DNA from: Kosakonia sp. BYX6
GTDB lineage: Bacteria; Pseudomonadota; Gammaproteobacteria; Enterobacterales; Enterobacteriaceae
Assembly: GCF_038449125.1 (NCBI RefSeq)
Contig: NZ_CP151800.1
Location: forward strand, 3,878,406 to 3,942,405
Length of the DNA stretch: 64,000 bases
Direction of reading: 5' to 3'
Shown here: positions 57,180 through 64,000 of the stretch, piece after piece
How the letters are laid out: each line of letters begins with the position of its first letter
How positions within the stretch are numbered: the first letter of the stretch is position 1
Position numbers and translations under genes: made by a program
Notes under the pieces: model-generated
Told to the model about the DNA's origin: nothing
Databases searched by the model: none
The model's input: the letters and a program-made list of their open reading frames with translations, nothing else

Positions 57180-59042
57180 TTACGCCTGCGGTTTTACTTC
57201 GGGTTCATCTGCCGGGTCGCCGGTATGTCGCCCTTCTTCAGTGCCCTGCCAGCCATGCCGCTGGGTTAACGACAGATGCGCCCGGTCTTCCGAGATGATT
57301 TCTGTCAGCATTGCGCTGGTGCGTTTGAACACCGCGGCGCGGGCCAGCGCGTCGTTTTCCACCTGCGCCATCTCTTCAACCATTGACGTATTGTAACGAC
57401 GGAAAAGATCGGCACGTTCGCGCGCTTCATACGCGCCAAGCCCCAACCCCTCCAGCGCCAGACGCCCGGTTTTCAGCGCCGCTTCAAACGTTTCACGCTC
57501 TGGCTTTTCCACGCCTGCCTGGCGCAAGCGAATGTAGTGATCGACATCGCGGGCGCGGGCGATAATGTGCAGATTCGGGAAATGCTCTTTCGCCAGCTCT
57601 GTTAATTGTAGGCTAGCCTGCGGATCATCTATGGCATTGATCAACACTTCCGCACGTCCGGCACCGGCAGACTCCAGTAGATCCGCGCGGGTGGCGTCGC
57701 CATAAAACACCTTCATGCCAAATTTACGCAGCGTTTCAATATGATCGGGATCGTGGTCGAGAACCACCATCTTCACCCCGCTAGAGAGCAGCAAGCGCCC
57801 GGCGATCTGCCCGAAACGCCCGAACCCCGCAATGATCACTCGCGCTTCTTCTTCGTCGATCTCATCCGCTTCGCGCTCTTGCTGCGCGCCTGATGTCTCA
57901 AGGCGGGTCAGCAAAACCAGCAGTAACGGCGTCGCCGCCATCGACAGCGCCACCGTCAGGGTCAATGCTTTCGCCCATTCGCTATCCAGCACCTGCGCAG
58001 TTTGCGCGGCGCCAAACACCACAAACGCGAATTCACTCCCCTGGCCCAGCAGCGCCGCAAACCACAACCTCTGTTTACCGGGGACTTTTAACGGCCGGGC
58101 GATCAGCCACAGCACCACACTTTTGATAACCAGGAAACCAACCAGCAACATCAGAATGCGCAGCGGATGGGTAACCAGCGTGCCGAAGTCTATCGACATG
58201 CCGACGCCGATGAAAAACAGCCCCAGTAACAACCCCTTGAACGGTTCGATATCGCTTTCTAGCGCGTGGCGATACTCGGAACTCGCCAGTAAAACCCCGG
58301 CGAGAAATGCGCCCATCGCCATCGACAGACCGGCTTCCTCCAGCAACAAACCGAAGCCGAAAACAAGGAACAGCGCCACGGCGCAGAACACTTCCCGCAG
58401 GCCGGAGCGAGCAACAAAACGCAATGCAGGCCGCGCAACGTAACGCCCGATCAGCACCACCAGCGCCAGCGCACCAACCACTTTAAGCGCGGAAAGCATA
58501 AAGGCGCTGAGCGTCATCGCGCCGCCGCTGGCGGCTAACAGCGGGATCATCGCCACCAGCGGAATCGCCGCGATATCCTGGAACAGCAGCACGGAAAACG
58601 CGCTGCGCCCCATTTGTGAAACCGTCAGGTTGCGCTCATTCATTGCCTGCATGGCGATAGCCGTGGAGGAAAGCGCCAACGTCAGGCCAATCAGCATCGC
58701 CACTGGCCAGGGCAAACCCAGCAACGCGCAAAACGCGCCGATCAATAGGCCACAACTGACCATTTGCAGCGCGCCGCCGCCAAACACCGACGCGCGCAAT
58801 TTCCACAACCGCTGCGGATCGAGTTCAAGACCGATGACAAACAGCATCAGCACGACGCCAATTTCCGCGAAATGCAGAATTGATTCGGCGTCGGTCACCA
58901 GCCGCAATCCCCACGGGCCGATGATGCCACCGGCAATCAGGTAGCCGAGCACCGAACCCAGCCCTAACCGCACGGCAATAGGCACCACCAGCGCCGCCGA
59001 ACCGAGGTAGATCAGCGCCTGAATTAATGAATGACTATCCAT
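57180..59042 (-). CDS. kefC: KefC, glutathione-gated potassium efflux antiporter
   Basis: CPA2-family K+/H+ antiporter held shut by glutathione and opened by electrophile-glutathione adducts, acidifying the cell for protection. The start [20 protein letters not shown] gives 620 residues as in E. coli. A 12-13-helix membrane domain (about 1-380) has the regulatory loop [12 protein letters not shown]; the C-terminal KTN/RCK domain ([18 protein letters not shown], from about 400) binds nucleotide and glutathione. Overlaps kefF by eight bases, as in E. coli. Confidence 0.97.
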   Translation of the reverse strand: MDSHSLIQALIYLGSAALVVPIAVRLGLGSVLGYLIAGGIIGPWGLRLVTDAESILHFAEIGVVLMLFVIGLELDPQRLWKLRASVFGGGALQMVSCGLLIGAFCALLGLPWPVAMLIGLTLALSSTAIAMQAMNERNLTVSQMGRSAFSVLLFQDIAAIPLVAMIPLLAASGGAMTLSAFMLSALKVVGALALVVLIGRYVARPALRFVARSGLREVFCAVALFLVFGFGLLLEEAGLSMAMGAFLAGVLLASSEYRHALESDIEPFKGLLLGLFFIGVGMSIDFGTLVTHPLRILMLLVGFLVIKSVVLWLIARPLKVPGKQRLWFAALLGQGSEFAFVVFGAAQTAQVLDSEWAKALTLTVALSMAATPLLLVLLTRLETSGAQQEREADEIDEEEARVIIAGFGRFGQIAGRLLLSSGVKMVVLDHDPDHIETLRKFGMKVFYGDATRADLLESAGAGRAEVLINAIDDPQASLQLTELAKEHFPNLHIIARARDVDHYIRLRQAGVEKPERETFEAALKTGRLALEGLGLGAYEARERADLFRRYNTSMVEEMAQVENDALARAAVFKRTSAMLTEIISEDRAHLSLTQRHGWQGTEEGRHTGDPADEPEVKPQA

Positions 59043-59565
59043 GCTGCGCCTCCTGCCATTCCAGCAAACGGTGTTTGTACTGGCGCGCCTGCGCCTGCAA
59101 GGTTTCATCGTCGCAAATAAAGGTGCAGTGGGCGGCGAAAGGCGGCAGCCAGTTTAGCCCACAATAAATGGCCGTTGCCTGTAATGGCTGGGAAAGGACA
59201 TCAAAACCGGGATGCGAGCCGAGATCAAAGTGTTGATCGCCGCCACCCGTGGTGACCGCCCACATCACGCTTTTGCCGCGCAGTGCCGTGCCGCCGTGAC
59301 CGTAAGCCCAGCCGTGCGCCAGCACTTTGTCGATCCATAATTTGAGTAAGGGTGTGACGCTATACCACTGCATTGGGTGCTGCCAGATAATCAGCGAGGC
59401 GCGGGAAACCGCCTCTTGCTCGGCGGCAACGTCAATATTGAAGTCAGGATAGAGTTCGTAGAGAGACCGTATTTCAACGCCTTCAAGCGCTCCGGCGAGC
59501 TCAATCATGCGTTTATTCGCATGCGAGTGCTGCGGATAAGGATGGGCGTAAATAATGAGAATCAT
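59035..59565 (-). CDS. kefF: KefF, NAD(P)H:quinone reductase-type ancillary protein of KefC
   Basis: Flavodoxin-fold FMN protein that binds KefC and is needed for full activity; it also reduces quinones. 176 residues as in E. coli. Motifs: [17 protein letters not shown] (FMN phosphate loop), [20 protein letters not shown] and [18 protein letters not shown]. The operon order kefF-kefC is conserved. Confidence 0.97.
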   Translation of the reverse strand: MILIIYAHPYPQHSHANKRMIELAGALEGVEIRSLYELYPDFNIDVAAEQEAVSRASLIIWQHPMQWYSVTPLLKLWIDKVLAHGWAYGHGGTALRGKSVMWAVTTGGGDQHFDLGSHPGFDVLSQPLQATAIYCGLNWLPPFAAHCTFICDDETLQAQARQYKHRLLEWQEAQHG

Positions 59566-59659
59566 TGATTAACCTGTTTTCACTGGAGTCCTTTTCCTGA
59601 GAGTGTAGACAGTTAATCGTTTGGCTAACAGCGGCAATCTGTGTGGAAATTATGAGGGG

Positions 59660-59687
59660 ATGCGCGGTGGCAGGCGCCACCGCACAC
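59660..59687 (-). terminator. Hairpin after the small lipoprotein gene
   Basis: GCGGTGGC and GCCACCGC (59664-59683) form a perfect 8-bp stem 15 bases past the lipoprotein stop. No T run follows on the minus strand, so it may be a 3' stabilising structure rather than a full terminator. Confidence 0.45.
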
Positions 59688-59697
59688 AGGAACGGGA

Positions 59698-59931
59698 TCA
59701 GTTATCCAGTTCGCTCATGTTTTTAACCTGGTCGCGGTTAATCTGCTCGGTTTTACCGGTTTCCGCATTTTTGTAGGACACCAACCCAGTGTCGTCATCA
59801 ACCTGCGGTTTGCCGTCGGTCACAATGGTGCGGCCATCGTTGGTACGCACCGCCTGGTTAGACGAGCAACCTGCAACGGTAAACAGTGCGGCGGCAGTCA
59901 GAACAGAAGTCATCAGAAGTTTGGTTCGCAT
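59698..59931 (-). CDS. Small YgdI/YgdR-like (DUF903) lipoprotein
   Basis: 77-residue predicted lipoprotein. Signal peptide MRTKLLMTSVLTAAALFTVAGC with lipobox VAGC (Cys22); serine at +2 points to the outer membrane. The mature part (about 55 residues) has the YgdI/YgdR-type segments VRTNDGRTIVTDGKPQVDDD and TGLVSYKNAETGKTEQINRD, consistent with a small SH3-like domain. GGGAG lies upstream of the ATG. Function is unknown. In E. coli K-12 this spot between carB and kefF holds the cai/fix genes and yaaU instead. I give no gene symbol because ygdI and ygdR are at another locus in K-12. Confidence 0.9.
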   Translation of the reverse strand: MRTKLLMTSVLTAAALFTVAGCSSNQAVRTNDGRTIVTDGKPQVDDDTGLVSYKNAETGKTEQINRDQVKNMSELDN

Positions 59932-60041
59932 GGTTATCTCCCTGCTTTTCAGTGAATTTTATACCTCTGGAAAATCAGTCTAGTTGAATGCACTAAGGTG
60001 TGGGGAAAATGCAGAACACTCTGAAGGTGGGGATTTTGTCG

Positions 60042-60137
60042 GCTGGATAAGGCGTAGGCCTGATAAGCGAAGCGCCATCAGGCAACCAGCATCAATCGAC
60101 ACTGCCGGGTGGCGGCTGCGCCTTATCCGGCCTACGG
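60042..60137. repeat. REP/BIME element between carB and the lipoprotein gene
   Basis: Two REP units: GTAGGCCTGATAAGCG...CGCCATCAGGC (60054-60083) and TGCCGGGTGGCGG...CTTATCCGGCCTAC (60103-60135), in opposite orientation with an 18-20-base linker. It resembles the copies at 29.9 and 41.8 kb. Confidence 0.85.
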
Positions 60138-60163
60138 AACGACGGACCCAGCATACGAATCGG

Positions 60164-60195
60164 GAACAAATCCGGCCCGCGAACGGGCCGGTTTG
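60164..60195 (-). terminator. carAB terminator
   Basis: CCGGCCCG (60172-60179) and CGGGCCGG (60184-60191) form a perfect 8-bp stem with a short CGAA loop, seven bases after the carB stop. ATTTGTT follows on the minus strand. Confidence 0.75.
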
Positions 60196-60198
60196 GGC

Positions 60199-63100
60199 TT
60201 ACTTACTGATTTGCGCGTGCATCTCCTGCACGGAAATCACTTTCTCGGTGGCATCGGCATTCAGCGCCATCGCGGTGGCGAAACCGCCGTTCAGCGTGGT
60301 GTCGTAATGCACTTTGTATTGCAGTGCGCTGCGGCGAATCAGCTTGGAGTCTTCAATCGCCTGGCGGCCCGCCGTGGTGTTGATGATGTAGGTGTACTCG
60401 CCATTCTTAATACGATCCTGAATGTGCGGGCGACCTTCATGCACCTTGTTCACCAGGCGCGGGTTAATGCCCGCTTCGCCCAGCACAATCGCCGTGCCGT
60501 GAGTTGCATCCAGCTCGAAGCCCTGTTTCAGCAGCTTCGCCGCCAGGTCCACCACGCGCTCTTTATCACCTTCACGCACCGACAGCAGTGCGCGACCGCG
60601 TTTCTGCATGGTGGAGTTGCTGCCCAGTTGCGCTTTGGCAAATGCTTCGGCGAACGTGCGGCCAACGCCCATCACTTCACCGGTTGAGCGCATTTCTGGC
60701 CCTAACAACGGGTCGACGCCAGGGAACTTGTTAAACGGCAGCACCACTTCTTTTACCGAGTAATACGGCGGAATGATCTCTTTGGTATAACCTTGAGCGG
60801 CCAGTGTTTTGCCGGTCATCACGCGCGCCGCCACTTTCGCCAGCTGCACGCCGGTCGCTTTGGAGACAAACGGCACGGTACGCGCCGCGCGCGGGTTCAC
60901 CTCAATCAGATACACTTCGTTATCTTTCACTGCGAACTGCACGTTCATCAGGCCGCGAACTTGCAGCTCGAACGCCAGTTTCTGCACCTGCTGGCGCATC
61001 ACATCCTGAATATCCTGGCTCAGCGTGTATGCCGGCAGAGAACAGGCGGAGTCACCGGAGTGAACACCCGCTTGTTCGATGTGTTCCATAATGCCGCCAA
61101 TCAGCACGGTTTCGCCGTCGCAAATCGCGTCGACATCCACTTCCACCGCGTCATCAAGGAATTTATCCAGCAGCACCGGCGCATCGTTGGAGACGCTCAC
61201 CGCCGTCATAAAGTAGCGGCGAAGATCCACTTCGTCATAGACGATTTCCATCGCGCGGCCACCCAGCACATAAGAAGGACGCACCACCAGCGGGTAGGTA
61301 ATCTCTTTCGCTTTCTCAACGGCCTGCTCCAGCGCAGTCACCGTGGCGTTGGCGGGCTGTTTCAGTTTCAGGCGCTCAACCGCATGCTGGAAGCGCTCGC
61401 GGTCTTCCGCACGGTCGATAGCATCCGGGCTGGTACCGATAACCGGCACGCCTGCGGCCTCCAGTTCGCGCGCCAGTTTCAGCGGGGTCTGGCCGCCGTA
61501 TTGCACGATCACACCTTTCGGCTTCTCGATACGCACGATTTCCAGCACGTCTTCGAAAGTGACCGGTTCGAAGTACAGGCGGTCGGAGGTGTCATAATCC
61601 GTCGATACGGTTTCCGGGTTACAGTTGACCATGATGGTCTCGTAACCGTCTTCGCGCAGCGCCAGCGAGGCGTGTACACAGCAGTAGTCGAACTCAATGC
61701 CCTGGCCGATACGGTTTGGACCACCGCCGAGCACCATGATTTTTTCGCGATCCGGGTTCGGATTAGCTTCGCACTCTTCTTCATAGGTGGAGTACATGTA
61801 CGCGGTGTCGGTGGCGAACTCTGCCGCACAGGTATCCACGCGTTTGTAAACCGGATGAAGATCGTACTGGTCGCGCAGCTTGCGGATTTCCGCTTCGCGC
61901 ACGCCCACCAGGGTCGCCAGGCGCGCATCGGCGAAGCCTTTGCGTTTCAGTTGGCGCAGGAAATCCACGTCCAGGCCGTTGATGCCGACGTTTGCCACCT
62001 GCTCCTCGAGGCGCACCAGCTCTTCAATTTGCACCAGGAACCAGCGGTCGATGTTGGTCAGGTTGAACACGCCATCGACAGAGAGGCCCGCGCGGAACGC
62101 GTCGGCGATATACCAGATACGCTCAGCGCCTGCGTCTTTCAGCTCGCGACGGATTTTTGTCAGCGCTTCCGTGTCGTCAAGGCTCACTTTCGGGTCGAAG
62201 CCGGTTGCGCCAACTTCCAGGCCGCGCAGCGCTTTTTGCAGCGATTCCTGCTGCGTGCGGCCAATCGCCATCACTTCACCGACGGATTTCATCTGTGTGG
62301 TCAGGCGGTCATTTGCGCCGACAAATTTTTCGAAGTTAAAGCGCGGGATTTTGGTAACAACATAGTCGATGGACGGTTCGAACGAGGCCGGAGTACGCCC
62401 GCCGGTGATGTCGTTCATCAGTTCGTCGAGCGTGTAACCCACCGCCAGTTTCGCCGCCACTTTGGCAATCGGGAAACCAGTCGCTTTTGAGGCCAGCGCA
62501 GAAGAGCGCGATACACGCGGGTTCATTTCGATAACAATCAGACGGCCGTTTTTCGGGTTCACCGCGAACTGCACGTTCGAGCCGCCGGTTTCCACGCCGA
62601 TTTCACGCAGCACCGCCATCGAGGCGTTACGCATGATTTGGTACTCTTTGTCGGTCAGGGTTTGCGCCGGCGCAACGGTGATGGAGTCACCGGTGTGAAT
62701 CCCCATGGCGTCGAAGTTTTCAATTGAGCAGACGATGATGCAGTTGTCGTTCTTATCGCGCACCACTTCCATCTCGTACTCTTTCCAGCCAATCAGCGAC
62801 TCATCAATCAGCAGCTCATTGGTCGGCGAGAGATCGAGGCCGCGGGCGCAGATCTCTTCAAACTCTTCGCGGTTATAAGCGATACCACCGCCGGTGCCGC
62901 CCATGGTAAAGGAAGGACGAATGATGCACGGGTAACCGACATCTGCCGCGACAGCCAGCGCTTCATCCATGGTATGCGCGATACCGGAACGGGCGGTGTC
63001 GAGGCCAATCTTTTTCATCGCGATATCGAAACGGCGACGATCTTCGGCTTTATCAATCGCGTCAGCGGTCGCGCCAATCATGGTCACGCCGAACTCTTCC

Positions 63101-63423
63101 AGCACGCCCTGGCGTTCCAGTTCCAGCGCACAGTTCAGCGCGGTCTGGCCGCCCATCGTTGGCAGCACGGCGTCCGGGCGCTCTTTTTCGATGATTTTGC
63201 GCACCACTTCCCAGTGGATCGGCTCGATGTAAGTCGCGTCTGCCATTTCCGGGTCGGTCATGATGGTTGCCGGGTTGGAGTTCACCAGGATGACGCGGTA
63301 GCCCTCTTCGCGCAGCGCTTTGCACGCCTGCGCGCCGGAGTAGTCGAATTCACACGCCTGGCCGATAACAATCGGGCCTGCGCCAAGGATCAGGATGCTT
63401 TTTAGGTCTGTACGTTTTGGCAT
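60199..63423 (-). CDS. carB: Carbamoyl-phosphate synthase large subunit CarB
   Basis: Makes carbamoyl phosphate from bicarbonate, ammonia (from CarA) and two ATP, for arginine and pyrimidines. 1074 residues (1073 in E. coli). Two homologous ATP-grasp halves: carboxyphosphate domain (about 1-402, [19 protein letters not shown]) and carbamoyl-phosphate domain (about 554-936, [19 protein letters not shown]), separated by an oligomerisation domain. The C-terminal MGS-like allosteric domain (about 937-1074) binds UMP, IMP and ornithine. carA precedes it by 17 bases. Confidence 0.98.
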   Translation of the reverse strand: MPKRTDLKSILILGAGPIVIGQACEFDYSGAQACKALREEGYRVILVNSNPATIMTDPEMADATYIEPIHWEVVRKIIEKERPDAVLPTMGGQTALNCALELERQGVLEEFGVTMIGATADAIDKAEDRRRFDIAMKKIGLDTARSGIAHTMDEALAVAADVGYPCIIRPSFTMGGTGGGIAYNREEFEEICARGLDLSPTNELLIDESLIGWKEYEMEVVRDKNDNCIIVCSIENFDAMGIHTGDSITVAPAQTLTDKEYQIMRNASMAVLREIGVETGGSNVQFAVNPKNGRLIVIEMNPRVSRSSALASKATGFPIAKVAAKLAVGYTLDELMNDITGGRTPASFEPSIDYVVTKIPRFNFEKFVGANDRLTTQMKSVGEVMAIGRTQQESLQKALRGLEVGATGFDPKVSLDDTEALTKIRRELKDAGAERIWYIADAFRAGLSVDGVFNLTNIDRWFLVQIEELVRLEEQVANVGINGLDVDFLRQLKRKGFADARLATLVGVREAEIRKLRDQYDLHPVYKRVDTCAAEFATDTAYMYSTYEEECEANPNPDREKIMVLGGGPNRIGQGIEFDYCCVHASLALREDGYETIMVNCNPETVSTDYDTSDRLYFEPVTFEDVLEIVRIEKPKGVIVQYGGQTPLKLARELEAAGVPVIGTSPDAIDRAEDRERFQHAVERLKLKQPANATVTALEQAVEKAKEITYPLVVRPSYVLGGRAMEIVYDEVDLRRYFMTAVSVSNDAPVLLDKFLDDAVEVDVDAICDGETVLIGGIMEHIEQAGVHSGDSACSLPAYTLSQDIQDVMRQQVQKLAFELQVRGLMNVQFAVKDNEVYLIEVNPRAARTVPFVSKATGVQLAKVAARVMTGKTLAAQGYTKEIIPPYYSVKEVVLPFNKFPGVDPLLGPEMRSTGEVMGVGRTFAEAFAKAQLGSNSTMQKRGRALLSVREGDKERVVDLAAKLLKQGFELDATHGTAIVLGEAGINPRLVNKVHEGRPHIQDRIKNGEYTYIINTTAGRQAIEDSKLIRRSALQYKVHYDTTLNGGFATAMALNADATEKVISVQEMHAQISK

Positions 63424-63440
63424 GGCTCTTTTTCTCCTGA

Positions 63441-64000
63441 TTATTTGGCGGTATTGCGATACTGCTCAATCAATTCAATAAAGTGGTCAAACAGCGGCGC
63501 GGCGTCGTGCGGGCCTGGGCTGGCTTCCGGGTGCCCCTGGAAACTAAAGGCTGGCTTGTCGGTGCGGTGAATGCCTTGCAGCGTGCCGTCGAACAGCGAC
63601 TTGTGCGTTACACGCAGGTTGGCAGGCATGGAGGATTCATCAACCGCAAAACCGTGGTTCTGCGCGGTGATCATCACGGTGTTGTTATCAATGTCTTTCA
63701 CCGGATGGTTACCGCCGTGGTGACCGAACTTCATCTTCACGGTTTTCGCGCCACTCGCCAACGCCAGCAACTGGTGGCCCAGGCAGATGCCGAATACTGG
63801 GATATCGGTTTCGAGGAGGGATTTAATCGCGTCGATAGCGTAGTCGCACGGTGCCGGGTCACCAGGACCGTTAGACAGGAATACACCGTCCGGGTTGAGT
63901 TTCAGAACGTCTTGCGCTGGGGTTTTCGCCGGAACGATCGTCAGGCGGCAGCCGCGATCCACCAGCATACGCAGAATATTGCGTTTCGCGCCGTAGTCGT
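63441..64000 (-). CDS. carA: Carbamoyl-phosphate synthase small subunit CarA, C-terminal part (cut by window edge)
   Basis: Glutamine amidotransferase subunit that feeds ammonia to CarB. About 185 C-terminal residues of an expected ~382 are present; the gene continues past base 64000 in frame ([16 protein letters not shown] at the edge). The class I amidotransferase triad is visible: the nucleophile Cys in [16 protein letters not shown], and His and Glu in [13 protein letters not shown]. The protein ends [12 protein letters not shown]. The carAB promoter and regulatory sites lie outside the window. Confidence 0.97.
   Translation of the reverse strand, partial: DYGAKRNILRMLVDRGCRLTIVPAKTPAQDVLKLNPDGVFLSNGPGDPAPCDYAIDAIKSLLETDIPVFGICLGHQLLALASGAKTVKMKFGHHGGNHPVKDIDNNTVMITAQNHGFAVDESSMPANLRVTHKSLFDGTLQGIHRTDKPAFSFQGHPEASPGPHDAAPLFDHFIELIEQYRNTAK

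Noticed and set aside
60793-62490. 565-codon open frame on the plus strand opposite carB
   Set aside because: Shadow of carB codon bias: composition dominated by His, Arg, Phe, Val and Gln with no recognisable domain.

Overview
The window is a core chromosomal segment of an Enterobacteriaceae member (gammaproteobacterium). Almost every protein reads as a close, nearly full-length relative of its Escherichia coli K-12 counterpart, and gene order follows the K-12 stretch from secA to carA, shown here in inverted orientation. SgrS, SecM, LeuO, AraC with its regulatory sites, and DjlA point to Enterobacteriaceae. The fairly GC-rich coding DNA would suit Enterobacter, Kosakonia, Klebsiella or Citrobacter, but the genus cannot be fixed from sequence reading alone. 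All comparisons with E. coli are from memory, not from an alignment. Layout: (1) 1-19.1 kb, all minus strand: the start of secA, secM, lpxC, then the division and cell-wall (dcw) cluster read backwards: ftsZ, ftsA, ftsQ, ddlB, murC, murG, ftsW, murD, mraY, murF, murE, ftsI, ftsL, rsmH, mraZ. Most junctions overlap by 1-14 bases, and the cluster starts from a promoter with the three-repeat MraZ operator. (2) 19.7-24.5 kb, minus: cra, ilvH, ilvI, leuO. (3) 25-29.9 kb, plus: the leu attenuator with leader peptide LeuL, then leuABCD, ending in a BIME-type palindrome. (4) 29.9-33 kb: setA and the sugar-phosphate stress RNA SgrS (minus) divergent from its activator gene sgrR (plus). (5) 33-37.2 kb: a TPP riboswitch and thiBPQ, convergent with yabI. 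(6) 37.3-42.6 kb: araC divergent from araBAD with recognisable O2, O1, CRP, I1 and I2 sites. (7) 42.5-48.7 kb: SOS-controlled polB, then rapA and rluA. (8) 48.7-57 kb: djlA (minus), then lptD-surA-pdxA-rsmA-apaG-apaH (plus) and folA (minus). (9) 57-64 kb, minus: kefC-kefF, a small YgdI/YgdR-like lipoprotein, and carB-carA (carA cut by the window end). How the parts work together: the first 19 kb builds and divides the peptidoglycan sacculus and supplies the first committed lipid A enzyme. The leu/ilv block makes branched-chain amino acids under attenuation and LeuO control. sgrR/sgrS/setA handles glucose-phosphate stress. thiBPQ imports thiamine, and araBAD degrades L-arabinose. lptD-surA assembles the outer membrane. 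carAB feeds arginine and pyrimidine synthesis. I see no insertion sequence, prophage, CRISPR array, tRNA, rRNA, toxin-antitoxin pair or defence island. This is housekeeping DNA, and I do not see a new multi-gene system in it. The points most worth following up are regulatory: an SgrS that seems to have lost the SgrT reading frame, a hairpin with an eight-T tail between cra and mraZ, a -10 box that may sit inside the araBAD terminator hairpin before polB, and a carB-kefF junction without the carnitine (cai/fix) genes found there in K-12.
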